Assembly: GCA_965652395.1 (NCBI GenBank) | Contig: CBFGUW010000014.1 | Location: forward strand, 1 to 64,000 | Direction of reading: 5' to 3' | DNA: 64,000 nucleotides | Origin: Saccharospirillum sp965652395 | GTDB taxonomy: Bacteria; Pseudomonadota; Gammaproteobacteria; Pseudomonadales; Natronospirillaceae | Shown here: piece by piece, positions 24,848-34,197 of the stretch | Layout: every line of letters starts with the position of its first letter | Numbering within the stretch: position 1 is the first letter of the stretch | Translations under genes and position numbers: made by a program | The notes under the pieces: model-generated | Told to the model about the DNA's origin: nothing | Database searches by the model: none | Seen by the model: the letters and a program-made list of their open reading frames with translations, nothing else

Positions 24848-26892
24848 GGAGAACCCACCTCTACTGCATCGCCTGACGGCAAGGATAAAAACTCAGCAAA
24901 GAACGCCCTCTCATTAGGGTCATGAAGTCGTCCACCGGAAAAACCTACCCATCCACTGTAAGACAACAAAGCTTTCGCTGAATCAACATCGTTCTTATAA
25001 CCGTCAAAATCTGAAGTATCGATAGTATTCTTCAGCGGTATGTATTCGTACTGAAAAAACGATGCACCGGTATAGTCCTGAGACTGAAGAGTGAAGTCGA
25101 AATATTCACTTTCGATCGACTCGATCAGTGGTTCAGCTTCATAAGTATTGCCGATACCATAAGGGTGAGCCAATTTAATGGTCTGTTCAAAACGGGTCAC
25201 ATCAGGCTGATCATAGGGGTATTTTCTGTTTACGGATTCAGCAACCACCAATAGATCCGACAACAGACTTCCATATATTTGATAGTTATAGCGCTCATTT
25301 TCCAGGTCGTATTCCCAGAAATCGAAGACCCAATATTCTTCCTTTATCGTGATGATATTGGCTTTCTGGTTATCATCGACGCTGATTGAATCAATAGCTT
25401 TTATGTCAGAAAAGATAGAAAGGTAGAAGTTCAGATATTGCTTTTCTATTTCCGCCATCGGCGTGTTGGCAAAACGATATCGTTGATAATCTGCCGAGCT
25501 ACCCGTATAGTGGGTTGTAACCTCATACTTTACCGGCCCCTCAAAGTGATAGGTGGTATAGACCTCTTCCATGCGCACACTTGGTTGTACCCCTTGGATG
25601 CGTGGCATATTCTCCAGGCCGTCATCACTGTATACCGGCAAGGCGACTCCATAAGAACGATAGCCAACCTGATTGAGCCTAGACCCACCTTGATAGGTCT
25701 TGGTTGGGTCCAAATACCACCACTTCCCATGCCAACGCACCCTTGCAACGACATGGTCGAACAATTTTCCTGACGGTATTCTCTGACTCACACCCTCATT
25801 GTAACGCGTGCTGACCAGAGCAGGCTCCGCTACAAAACCCATGCCTTTTAACAACGACACCAGCAACAGAGTCTTGTCTTTACAGTCGCCATAACCCAGC
25901 GAAAGCGTCTCATCCGGGGAGTGTGGACGATGGGAGTTTTCACCAATTTCAATGCCAACATATCGGATGTCATTCTGCACTTTGAATAGAGCGTTCAAGA
26001 TTTTCTGCTCGTCATCCTCGACAGAAGACACTTCCTCTCGCCAGGACTTCCATGTTGTACCGAACGGGCTGTTCCGATAAAGCCCTGTCGGCAGTTCGAA
26101 GAGTTTTTCCGCCCAAGCCTGCACGTCGCGCCAATCAGTGTACTGACTGAACTCCACATAGGGGTACACATCAATACCAGGAGGTACGTTTTCCTCATAA
26201 GGGAAGGCCTTCTGGTTACTGATATCCCATACGTAGGAAACAGAATCATTGTGAGTCTCGATTTGCGGTTCCGATATATCACCATGCGGGCGATATTGAA
26301 TAGAAAGCGATGAGGGGATAACCAATCTACTGTAGACTCTGGCGACAGGAACCTGCCAGCCCATCGGGAAACGGGAGGAGATCACGTTGTCGAATACCGG
26401 ATTACTTCCTTTAATGGTAAAAGCATAATCCACTACATCACCGATCCTTAAATCGCGAATAATTATGGAAAGTTGCTTTTCTTCCGAATAGAGATGCTTC
26501 CCCGATTCAGGCTCTACGTCCAGCTCAGATACCCGGGCGTCCGAATAACGATCAAACACTTCTCCATTGCGAATCACCCGAACATGATGAAGCTCCAATG
26601 TTTGGTAACTGGGCAAGTAGGATAAATTAATTGTACCGTTTTCCCTCACTCCATCTTGGGTCTTTGGCACCAGAACATAGCGATTATAAGCGGCGCTCTC
26701 TCCATTCGAGGTATAGTGCCTTTGTCGATCAACCAGCAAATAGGCGGTACTGCGACCGCTGTATTCTTCTGAACTGGCTTCCGATTTATCAGGGGGTGTA
26801 TTTACTAAAACCCAATCCGGTGGATTGACCAAATCAGTATCTGCAAAAGAAAGTTCGACCCAAAACAACAAGAATACAACTAAAAGTCTCAC
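24844..26892 (-). CDS. DUF3857 and transglutaminase-like domain protein
   Basis: A 682-residue exported protein (signal peptide 1-17, ending SFA). Residues 60-240 form a DUF3857 domain (SEEKQLSIIIRDLRIGDVVD, then VDYAFTIKGSNPVF). Residues 270-420 form a transglutaminase-like fold with a complete Cys-His-Asp triad: GDCKDKTLLL, LFDHVVARV and YLDPTKTYQ. These DUF3857 proteins are common in Gammaproteobacteria and Bacteroidetes; their substrates are unknown. First gene of a two-gene unit with the lipoprotein. Confidence 0.88.
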   Translation of the reverse strand: MRLLVVFLLFWVELSFADTDLVNPPDWVLVNTPPDKSEASSEEYSGRSTAYLLVDRQRHYTSNGESAAYNRYVLVPKTQDGVRENGTINLSYLPSYQTLELHHVRVIRNGEVFDRYSDARVSELDVEPESGKHLYSEEKQLSIIIRDLRIGDVVDYAFTIKGSNPVFDNVISSRFPMGWQVPVARVYSRLVIPSSLSIQYRPHGDISEPQIETHNDSVSYVWDISNQKAFPYEENVPPGIDVYPYVEFSQYTDWRDVQAWAEKLFELPTGLYRNSPFGTTWKSWREEVSSVEDDEQKILNALFKVQNDIRYVGIEIGENSHRPHSPDETLSLGYGDCKDKTLLLVSLLKGMGFVAEPALVSTRYNEGVSQRIPSGKLFDHVVARVRWHGKWWYLDPTKTYQGGSRLNQVGYRSYGVALPVYSDDGLENMPRIQGVQPSVRMEEVYTTYHFEGPVKYEVTTHYTGSSADYQRYRFANTPMAEIEKQYLNFYLSIFSDIKAIDSISVDDNQKANIITIKEEYWVFDFWEYDLENERYNYQIYGSLLSDLLVVAESVNRKYPYDQPDVTRFEQTIKLAHPYGIGNTYEAEPLIESIESEYFDFTLQSQDYTGASFFQYEYIPLKNTIDTSDFDGYKNDVDSAKALLSYSGWVGFSGGRLHDPNERAFFAEFLSLPSGDAVEVGSP

Positions 26893-27128
26893 TACTCAGT
26901 TCCTTTCAGAGCCCTGCCTAACCGCGCAAATACGGTTATCACCAGCAAACAGTAGTTGAGTTTAGACTATTCAAGAAGCAACAGAAAGATTCGGAAGGGA
27001 GGTCTGACAGGAAACTGAATAATGAAGGCAGAGAGCCACCCTGGCTCCCCTCCATCTAACGCCGTTTTAGTAGTGGCCGTTCATTGCGCCAAGGCATGGG
27101 GCTGCGGCCCGAACGTAGGTTTTACGTT

Positions 27129-27164
27129 CCTCCGCCCTACCAAGGTTACTGATAAGGGCGGAGG
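27129..27164 (-). terminator. Hairpin after bkdB
   Basis: CCTCCGCCCT (27129-27138) and AGGGCGGAGG (27155-27164) form a 10-bp stem with a 16-base loop, eight bases past the end of the bkd unit. A second small palindrome, GAACGTA/TACGTTC, sits beside it. No strong T-run is seen, so intrinsic termination is only likely. Confidence 0.5.
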
Positions 27165-27172
27165 AGAAGGCC

Positions 27173-28801
27173 TTACACCATCCAGAGCAACATCTCGTCG
27201 GGCTGCTCCAGCATGGCTCTCCAATCATTATTGAAGCGGGCGATGGTGCCGCCGTCCAGCACTCGGTGATCGCCGGACCAACTGACCTGGATGATATCGC
27301 GGATCTCCAGTTCATCCCTGGTGTTCGGCCTTGGCAGCCGTTGCAGGCGGCCGATACCTACTATGGCAACTTCGGGGCTGTTGATGATGGGCGTGGTGAC
27401 GGTGCCGCCCAGCGCGCCGATGTTCGAGATGGTGACGGTACCGCCTTTGAGATCGTCCGGGCCGAGACGACCGGCGCGGCCGAGATCGGTGAGGCGTTTT
27501 ACTTCCCCTGCGACGTCTTTCAGGCTGAGGTGGTTAACCCCTTTGATGTTGGGCACGAGCAGCCCCATGGGCGAATCCACCGCCATGCCGATGTTGTGGT
27601 CGGCAAATTGATGTATTTCGTCACCGGCTTCGCTCATGTGGCTGTTGACGATGGGGTGGCGCTTGAGCGCAACGGACAGGCTCTTGATGAACAGGCTCAT
27701 CATGGTGAGCTTGATGCCTTCGCTTTCCAGCCGCTGGTTCAGCTTGCGACGCATGAGATTCAGTTCGGTGACGTCGATCTCTTCGGCGTAGGTGAAATGC
27801 GGGATAGTCTGCACGGAGTGCATCATCTGCCTCGCCATGGCGGCGCGGATGCCCTTCATGGGAATAACGTCGACATGGCCTTTTTCTGCAACCGGTTTGG
27901 CAGGTGCTGGCTTGGTTTTCTGCTCCGTTTTTTTGGCCTTGGGCTCGGCTTCCAGTTCACCCAGATACCGCAGCATGTCTTCTTTCAGAACGCGGCCGTT
28001 TTTGCCACTGGCCGGTACCTGGTTAAGCTCAATATCATGCTCACGGGCTAAACGACGCACGGCGGGTGTTGCCAGTACCTTGCGGCGGTTGCTGTCGGTG
28101 CTAGCCATCTGTTGCCGCGTTTCCGTTACCGGCTCCGGGTCACGTGGCTGGGCGACCGAAGGCGCAGGATGACTGCTGCCGCTGCCATCGTCAGTCAGGG
28201 CCATGCGGAACAGGGGCGCATGCACTTTGGCGATGTCGCCTTGTTCGACGTAGCGCTTGACCACCCGCCCGGCGTGTTTGGCGGGAATCTGCACCAGAGC
28301 TTTGTCGGTTTGTACATCGGCGACGGGTTGGTCTTCTGCGACGACATCGCCTTCTTCCACCAGCCATTCAACCAGTTCGCATTCAACGATGCCTTCGCCA
28401 ATGTCCGGCAGAATAAAATCTTCTTCGTGTTCGCCGCCGCTGTGTGTTTTCACCGGCTCACCGACTTTCTTGGGTTCACCGGCGTGGTCGGACTCGGGCG
28501 CGATTTCCGGCCGGGTGACCGGTGCCGGTTCGGAGCTTTCCAGGTTGGCGACCGCGGGTGTGTCTTCCGGGTCCAGTTTAAACAGTGGCGCATGAACCTT
28601 GGCGATGTCGCCCTGTTCCACATAACGTTTAATGATGCGACCGGCATGCTTGGCGGGAATCTGCACCAGGGCTTTGTCGGTTTGTACGTCGGCAACGGGT
28701 TGGTCTTCCTCCACCCAGTCGCCTTCTTCCACCAGCCATTCGACGAGTTCGCATTCGACAATGCCTTCGCCGATGTCCGGCAGGATAAAATCTTCACTCA
28801 T
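27173..28801 (-). CDS. bkdB: Branched-chain 2-oxo acid dehydrogenase E2 with two lipoyl domains
   Basis: A 542-residue dihydrolipoyl acyltransferase. Two nearly identical lipoyl domains come first (lipoyl Lys43 and Lys167, both in DVQTDKALVQIPAK). Then comes the E3/E1-binding domain (ATPAVRRLAREHDIELNQVP), and the catalytic domain ending in DHRVLDGG with the active-site His. It transfers branched acyl groups from lipoamide to CoA. The ATG at 28801 follows GAGGAG; the open frame upstream overlaps E1 beta and is rejected. One lipoyl domain is more usual in bacterial BCKDH E2, so the duplication is notable. No E3 gene is nearby. Confidence 0.92.
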   Translation of the reverse strand: MSEDFILPDIGEGIVECELVEWLVEEGDWVEEDQPVADVQTDKALVQIPAKHAGRIIKRYVEQGDIAKVHAPLFKLDPEDTPAVANLESSEPAPVTRPEIAPESDHAGEPKKVGEPVKTHSGGEHEEDFILPDIGEGIVECELVEWLVEEGDVVAEDQPVADVQTDKALVQIPAKHAGRVVKRYVEQGDIAKVHAPLFRMALTDDGSGSSHPAPSVAQPRDPEPVTETRQQMASTDSNRRKVLATPAVRRLAREHDIELNQVPASGKNGRVLKEDMLRYLGELEAEPKAKKTEQKTKPAPAKPVAEKGHVDVIPMKGIRAAMARQMMHSVQTIPHFTYAEEIDVTELNLMRRKLNQRLESEGIKLTMMSLFIKSLSVALKRHPIVNSHMSEAGDEIHQFADHNIGMAVDSPMGLLVPNIKGVNHLSLKDVAGEVKRLTDLGRAGRLGPDDLKGGTVTISNIGALGGTVTTPIINSPEVAIVGIGRLQRLPRPNTRDELEIRDIIQVSWSGDHRVLDGGTIARFNNDWRAMLEQPDEMLLWMV

Positions 28802-28811
28802 GACCGGCTCC

Positions 28812-29789
28812 TCAGTAATGCAATGTCGTTTTGATGGCCTCGAACACCTTGGTCGCATCGGGGTGATATTCGGTTTCATGTGACAGCGGATAGGGAACGT
28901 CCATGCCGCACACACGATTAACGGGCGCTTCCAGGTACAGAAACGCCTGCTCCTGGACCGTCGCGCTTATCTCCGCACCGAAACCGTTGGTGACCGGGGC
29001 TTCGTGGCTGACAATCAACCGGCCGGTTTTTTTGACGGATTCCACAACAGTGTCGACATCCCAGGGCAGGATGGAGCGCAGGTCAATCACTTCACAATCT
29101 ACGCCGTCTTTCTCCGCCATTTGGGCCGCTTCACTGAGCACTTCCATCTGGGCACCCCAGGCAAGCAGCGTTATGTCCCGCCCTTCCCGCACGATCTCGG
29201 CGCTGCCCAAGGGGAGTTCGTAGTCTTCAACGGGAACATCGCCGACCGAGGCGCGATACAGTCGTTTGGGTTCGAAGAACAACACTGGGTTGTCGTCGCG
29301 AATGGATGCGAGCAGTAATCCTTTGGCCTGGTGAGGGTTGCGCGGCACCACAATTTTCAGTCCGGGCGTATGGGCAAAATAAGCTTCGGGACTTTGGCTG
29401 TGATAATGGCCCCCGCGAATACCGCCGCCATAGGGAGTGCGGATGGTTAACCCACCGACATTGAACTGGTTGCCGCTACGGTAACGAAACTTGGCGGTCT
29501 CGTTTACGATCTGGTCGAAGGCGGGAAAAATATAATCGCCGAATTGAATTTCAGCGACGGGTTTGTGCCCCTGTGATGCCAGGCCATTGGCAAAACCGAT
29601 GATGCCCTGCTCGGTGAGCGGGGTGTTGAAACAACGGTCGCGGCCATAGCGTTCCTGTAGGTGACTGGTGGCGCGAAATACACCGCCGAAATGACCGACG
29701 TCTTCACCGAAGCACACCACTTTTTGATCGGCGGCCATGGCGGTATCGAGGGCGTTGTTGATCGCCTGTAGTAAATTCATCTGACTCAT
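28812..29789 (-). CDS. bkdA2: Branched-chain 2-oxo acid dehydrogenase E1 beta
   Basis: A 325-residue subunit of the thiamine-diphosphate-dependent E1, with the beta-subunit features CFGEDVGHFGGVFRA, TPLTEQGIIGFANGLA and VSHEAPVTNGFGAEI. It decarboxylates the keto acids from leucine, isoleucine and valine together with E1 alpha. Start overlaps the alpha stop by 4 bases; E2 follows after 10 bases. Confidence 0.94.
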   Translation of the reverse strand: MSQMNLLQAINNALDTAMAADQKVVCFGEDVGHFGGVFRATSHLQERYGRDRCFNTPLTEQGIIGFANGLASQGHKPVAEIQFGDYIFPAFDQIVNETAKFRYRSGNQFNVGGLTIRTPYGGGIRGGHYHSQSPEAYFAHTPGLKIVVPRNPHQAKGLLLASIRDDNPVLFFEPKRLYRASVGDVPVEDYELPLGSAEIVREGRDITLLAWGAQMEVLSEAAQMAEKDGVDCEVIDLRSILPWDVDTVVESVKKTGRLIVSHEAPVTNGFGAEISATVQEQAFLYLEAPVNRVCGMDVPYPLSHETEYHPDATKVFEAIKTTLHY

Positions 29790-30952
29790 CCGTCCAACCT
29801 CCCGGCCGTTTTCGGATACTTATCCGGATACTTGCGAATGTGGGCTTTCAGTTGCTTGAGCTGGTTTTGCAACTGGGGAGTGGGAACGTCATATACGTCG
29901 TTAATGAGTTCGTCGATTTTCGGCATCGGCCGTTTCTCGGCTTCTTTTAACGACTTCAAAATATTTTCACGATGACGGGCGTACAGGGCTTTTTCTTTGT
30001 CGTCGTCCCACCAGCCTTTGTGCGTGAGCCAATGTTTGTATCTCAGTATCGGGTCTTTCTTGGCCCACTGGGCTTCTTCTTCCTTGGACCGGTAACCGGT
30101 TGGGTCGTCCGATGTGGAGTGCGCACCGAGTCGATAACTCATGGCTTCAATCAGTACGGGCGCGTTTTCTTCCAGGGCATGTTTACGGGCGGCGACGGTG
30201 GCGGCGTGGACGGCGAGCAGGTCGTTGCCGTCGACGCGGATAGTGGCGATGCCATAGCCGATGCCACGAGAAGCGACGCCGTCGCCGTAGAATTGTTCGG
30301 CGGCGGGGGTGGAGATGGCGTAGCCGTTGTTGCGACACAGGAAGATGGTGGGGCTGTGCAGCACGGCGGCCATGTTGAGCCCGGCGTGGAAGTCGCCTTC
30401 GCTGGCGGCGCCTTCACCGAAGTAGCAGATGGTGCAGGCGTCCTGGCCGTCGAGTTTCTGGCCGTAGGCGTAGCCGGCGGCTTGGGGTATTTGGGTGCCC
30501 AGTGGTGATGAGATGGTGTTGTAGTTGAGGTCTTTGCTGCCGTAATGAATGGGCATTTGCCGACCTTTGCCGAGGTCCATTTCGTTGGAGAAACATTGGT
30601 TCATGAATTGGTCGACGTCGAAGCCTCGGTATCTGAGGGCGCCCTGTTCGCGGTATTGGGCGAAGATCATGTCTTGGGGTTTGAGGGCGGCGGCGCTGCC
30701 GACGCTGGCGGCCTCCTCGCCCAAGCTCGCCAGGTAGAAGGGGATGCGACCCTGGCGTTGGGCGCCGATCATGCGTTCATCCAATACGCGGATGAAGACG
30801 AGGTCGTCATAGAGTTTGAGTGCAAAGTCTTCGCTCCAGTCCGGCTCTTGGGCCCCTTTGTAGAGGGTGCCGTCCTGTTTGAGGACTTTGAAGGTGGGGA
30901 TATCGAGGGCATCACCCAGGATAAAGCCGGGCTTATGGATGCTTTTACTCAT
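29786..30952 (-). CDS. bkdA1: Branched-chain 2-oxo acid dehydrogenase E1 alpha
   Basis: A 388-residue subunit carrying the thiamine-diphosphate motif: GEGAASEGDFHAGLNMAAV, then LCRNNGYAIST. The phosphorylation-loop region YRLGAHSTSDDPTGYR is also present. The start at 30952 has AGGA nine bases upstream; an ATG nine bases earlier (30961) is an alternative. First gene of bkdA1-bkdA2-bkdB. Feeds isovaleryl-CoA into the liu pathway encoded just upstream. Confidence 0.94.
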   Translation of the reverse strand: MSKSIHKPGFILGDALDIPTFKVLKQDGTLYKGAQEPDWSEDFALKLYDDLVFIRVLDERMIGAQRQGRIPFYLASLGEEAASVGSAAALKPQDMIFAQYREQGALRYRGFDVDQFMNQCFSNEMDLGKGRQMPIHYGSKDLNYNTISSPLGTQIPQAAGYAYGQKLDGQDACTICYFGEGAASEGDFHAGLNMAAVLHSPTIFLCRNNGYAISTPAAEQFYGDGVASRGIGYGIATIRVDGNDLLAVHAATVAARKHALEENAPVLIEAMSYRLGAHSTSDDPTGYRSKEEEAQWAKKDPILRYKHWLTHKGWWDDDKEKALYARHRENILKSLKEAEKRPMPKIDELINDVYDVPTPQLQNQLKQLKAHIRKYPDKYPKTAGRLDG

Positions 30953-31039
30953 GGTTCCCATTCCTGTGGTCGTTGTCGTTAAAGCCTTTTGGGCTGTTCC
31001 AGCACAGTCTGGAGTTCTTGCCAGAACCCGCGCCGGCTA

Positions 31040-31132
31040 CCTGTGTTGCCTGTGCGGGGTCGGCGTTAATCCGTCCATGGAGCCTAGACCGCAGCATCCT
31101 TGCTGCGGACTTCCCCGCAAAGGCAACACAGG
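31040..31132 (-). repeat. Structured intergenic repeat, copy 4
   Basis: Outer arms 31040-31059 and 31113-31132 (20 bases, one mismatch) enclose an inner hairpin, CCGCAGCATCCTTGCTGCGG, at 31089-31108. Core words match the family in reverse orientation (TAATCCGTCCATGGAGCCTAGA then GACTTCCCC in pieces). It lies in the 373-base gap between liuE and bkdA1. Confidence 0.75.
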
Positions 31133-31324
31133 CATCCGTCGCTAGCCCTATGTAGGTCCAGTAACCCATGCTGCTTTTTAATAGCTGAAATTAAATTATT
31201 TCCAGCTTAGAGGGTTCAGCCGCTTTTGGCAGTTGAACCCCAGGTTGTTTTTATTAACAGGGTGTTGAGCGGAGTTTACGGCTTGCTCAATCGATATGGG
31301 CTCGTTCCTTCGTAGGGTGATGCT
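31133..31324. other. Gap between liuE and the repeat, with two hairpins
   Basis: No gene. An AT-rich inverted repeat (AGCTGAAA / TTTCCAGCT, 31183-31207) and a stronger one (GGGTTCAGCC / GGCAGTTGAACCC, 31212-31240) could end liu transcription or lie in the bkd leader. No T-run is obvious. Confidence 0.4.
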
Positions 31325-32215
31325 TCAAGCGAATGCCTGATTCACTTTCGAAGGTACGGCTTTACCCAGTTTGTCGAATAGCCAACGTCCGGTCTCCACC
31401 AGTTTTTTGATGTCCACACCGGTATCCAGGCCTTCGCTTTCCATCAGGAACACGACGTCTTCGGTGGCGACGTTGCCGCTGGCGCCGGGCGCATAAGGGC
31501 AGCCTCCGGCGCCGCCGACGCTGCTGTCGAAGGTGCGTACGCCGCGTTCCAAACCGGCGATGATGTTGGCGGCGGCCATGCCGTAGGTGTCGTGGCAATG
31601 CAGGGCGAGTTTGGAGGCGTTGAATTCGGCGAGTATGGCGTCGAGCATGTCTTTGATGTGTTTGGGTGTGCCACGACCGATGGTGTCGCCGAGCGAAACT
31701 TCGTAACAGCCCATGTCGAAGAGGGATCGTACGATGGGGACGACCTGTCGTGGTTCTATTTTGCCTTCGTAAGGGCAAGCGACAACGCAGCTGACGTAGC
31801 CGCGTACGTTCATACCTTCGGCCAGTGCCTGTTCGGCGACGGGGCGGAAGCGATCGAGGCTTTCTTTGATGCTGCAGTTGATGTTTTTTTGGCTGAAGCT
31901 TTCGCTGGCGGCGCCGAATATGGCGATGTCTTTTGCCCCGGCGGCTTTGGCGGCTTCGAAGCCTTTGAGGTTGGGTACGAGGACGGGGTAGCGGACAGAG
32001 CCGCTCAGGTCGAGTTCGGCCAGCACCCGGTCGGTGTCGGCCATTTGCGGTACCCATTTGGGTGAGACGAAACTGCCGGCTTCGATGGTTTTCAGGCCGC
32101 TGTTTTCCAAACGCCGGATGAGTTCTAGGCGCTGGGCGACGTCGAGCGGTTTGGGCTCGTTTTGCAGGCCGTCGCGTGGGCCGACTTCGATGAGTTGGGC
32201 GCGGTCTATGCTCAT
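31325..32215 (-). CDS. liuE: Hydroxymethylglutaryl-CoA lyase
   Basis: A 296-residue TIM-barrel enzyme that splits HMG-CoA into acetoacetate and acetyl-CoA, the last step of leucine breakdown. Visible motifs: EVGPRDGLQNEP at the start (metal-binding Asp), SFVSPKWVPQMAD, then LHCHDTYGMAAANI (catalytic and metal-binding His) and GGAGGCPYAPGASGNVATED near the end with the active-site Cys loop. Overlaps the liuD stop by 4 bases; last gene of the liu unit. Confidence 0.95.
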   Translation of the reverse strand: MSIDRAQLIEVGPRDGLQNEPKPLDVAQRLELIRRLENSGLKTIEAGSFVSPKWVPQMADTDRVLAELDLSGSVRYPVLVPNLKGFEAAKAAGAKDIAIFGAASESFSQKNINCSIKESLDRFRPVAEQALAEGMNVRGYVSCVVACPYEGKIEPRQVVPIVRSLFDMGCYEVSLGDTIGRGTPKHIKDMLDAILAEFNASKLALHCHDTYGMAAANIIAGLERGVRTFDSSVGGAGGCPYAPGASGNVATEDVVFLMESEGLDTGVDIKKLVETGRWLFDKLGKAVPSKVNQAFA

Positions 32216-34197
32216 GCGTTGTCCTCGGTTTCGATCAGGAAGACCAATTGACCATCCTGCACTCGGTCGCCCACTTGCAGTGAACTTTGGCTGAGTGTGC
32301 CGCTGATGGGGGCGGTAAGGGTGGTCTCCATTTTCATGGCTTCCATGGAGAGGATTTTGTCGCCTTTGGTGACGTGGGTTCCGACTTCGGCATGCAGGGC
32401 GGTGACGGTGCCGGGCATCAGTGCGGTTACACGGCCGTCGCCGCCGCTTTGCTCTTCATGGGCCTGTTCGGCGCGCCACCAGGTGAGTGCCTGACGGCTG
32501 TGACCGTCGTCGAATTCGATGCCTGTACCACTAATCCAGGCGTCGAGTTTTATGCGTTTGTTGGCATGACGGGCGGTGAGACGCCCGCGACCCTGCTCGA
32601 ATTCCTGCCATTGCACGTCATGGAGACTGAGGCTTTGGCTGCCGCACCGGGCTTGCCAGTGGCCTTGCTGTTCGGTGACGACACACTGGTCTTTTTCGCT
32701 CAGGCTGTAGAGCCAGCGGCGTTGCTGAAAACGGCGCCAACCGGTGAGGCGTTGCCAAGGGTCGCTTGAGGTGCCAGCCCGATGCGTTTGCGCGACGCTG
32801 ACGGCCAGGGCGCCCCAGCAAGCTTTGGCATCGGCCTGGCTCTGCCAGTGGATTTCGTTGTCTTCGATCCAGTGGGTGTGCACCTTGAAATCGGCCAGGT
32901 CAGTGGCCTGGCAGAGGCGACGCAGGAAGTTCAGGTTGGTGGCGAGACCCGCCAGGCGAACATCCGCCAGCGCTCGATTCAACCGGGCGAGTGCTTCAGC
33001 TCGGCTGTGGCCGTGCACAATCAGTTTGGCGAGCATGGGGTCGTAAAAGGGTGACACCTCCGCTCCGGCTTCGACGCCGCTGTCGATGCGAATGCCCCTT
33101 CCCCTGGGCCAGAGTACATCCTTTAGGTGGCCGGTTGTGGGGCGGAATTGCTGGTCCGGGTCTTCGGCGTAAAGGCGGACTTCGAAGGCATGCCCCAGGG
33201 GTTGTTCGGGTTTCTCGAAGGTGAGTGGTTCGCCGGCGGCGACACGCAATTGCCAGGCGACGAGATCGAGACCGGTGATGAATTCCGTAACCGGATGCTC
33301 GACCTGCAACCGGGTGTTCATTTCCAAAAAGAAGAAATCGCCACTGGCATCAAGGATGAATTCCACCGTGCCCGCGCCGACGTAGCCAATACTCTTGGCG
33401 GCAGTGACGGCAGCCTGCCACATGGCTTCACGCGTGGCCTGCGGCAGGTTCGGCGCAGGGGCTTCTTCGACCACTTTCTGGTGACGGCGCTGCAGGGAGC
33501 AATCGCGTTCGAACAGGTGACGCACGCGACCATGTTGGTCCGCAATAATCTGCACTTCGACATGGCGCGGCTTGACGAGATAGCGTTCGAGCAGCAATCG
33601 GTCATCGCCAAAGGCGTTTTTAGCTTCGCGGCGGGCACTGGCGATGGCATCGGGCAAGTCATTGTTGCTGTGGACTACGCGCATGCCTTTGCCACCACCA
33701 CCAGCAGAGGCTTTTACCAAGAGCGGGAAGCCAATGTGCTGGGCTTTGGCGATCAGGGTGTCGTCGCTTTGGTCGTCCCCATGGTAGCCGGGAATCATCG
33801 GCACGCCCTTGGGTTCGAGCGTTTGTTTCGCGGCGGCTTTCGAGGCCATGGCGCGCATGGCAGAAGGCGGTGGGCCGACCCAAATGCAACCGGCATCCAT
33901 CACCTTCTGAGCGAACTCTGCATCTTCCGATAGAAAGCCGTAGCCGGGGTGCAAGGCGTCGGCGTCGGTATCGCTAATGGCTTCAAGCAATGCCTGGGTG
34001 TTGAGGTAACTCTGGCCTGCGGGCGGCGCGCCGATGCACACTGCCAAATCGGCTTCACGCACGTGCAGTGCCTGATGGTCGGCTTCGGAATAAACCGCCA
34101 CGGTTTCAATACCGAGTTCACGCGCCGTGCGGATAATGCGAACGGCGATTTCACCTCGGTTGGCGATGAGCAGGCGACGTATGGCAGTCATGGTCAT
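32212..34197 (-). CDS. liuD: 3-Methylcrotonyl-CoA carboxylase, biotin-containing alpha subunit
   Basis: A 661-residue subunit with a biotin carboxylase domain (residues 1-450; ANRGEIAVRIIRTARELGI, GGGGKGMRVV ATP loop, EMNTRLQVEHPVTE) and a C-terminal biotin carrier domain with the biotinylated Lys in SMEAMKMETTL. It carboxylates biotin, which the beta subunit uses to convert 3-methylcrotonyl-CoA. The start and the previous stop overlap by 4 bases (ATGA). Confidence 0.95.
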   Translation of the reverse strand: MTMTAIRRLLIANRGEIAVRIIRTARELGIETVAVYSEADHQALHVREADLAVCIGAPPAGQSYLNTQALLEAISDTDADALHPGYGFLSEDAEFAQKVMDAGCIWVGPPPSAMRAMASKAAAKQTLEPKGVPMIPGYHGDDQSDDTLIAKAQHIGFPLLVKASAGGGGKGMRVVHSNNDLPDAIASARREAKNAFGDDRLLLERYLVKPRHVEVQIIADQHGRVRHLFERDCSLQRRHQKVVEEAPAPNLPQATREAMWQAAVTAAKSIGYVGAGTVEFILDASGDFFFLEMNTRLQVEHPVTEFITGLDLVAWQLRVAAGEPLTFEKPEQPLGHAFEVRLYAEDPDQQFRPTTGHLKDVLWPRGRGIRIDSGVEAGAEVSPFYDPMLAKLIVHGHSRAEALARLNRALADVRLAGLATNLNFLRRLCQATDLADFKVHTHWIEDNEIHWQSQADAKACWGALAVSVAQTHRAGTSSDPWQRLTGWRRFQQRRWLYSLSEKDQCVVTEQQGHWQARCGSQSLSLHDVQWQEFEQGRGRLTARHANKRIKLDAWISGTGIEFDDGHSRQALTWWRAEQAHEEQSGGDGRVTALMPGTVTALHAEVGTHVTKGDKILSMEAMKMETTLTAPISGTLSQSSLQVGDRVQDGQLVFLIETEDNA

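Noticed and set aside
27266..28834. Plus-strand frames opposite the bkd E2 gene
   Set aside because: They mirror the E2 codons; the repeated FGDVALFD-type text comes from the duplicated lipoyl domains.
33127..33933. 268-residue plus-strand frame opposite liuD
   Set aside because: The minus-strand biotin carboxylase is unambiguous and this frame has no motif.
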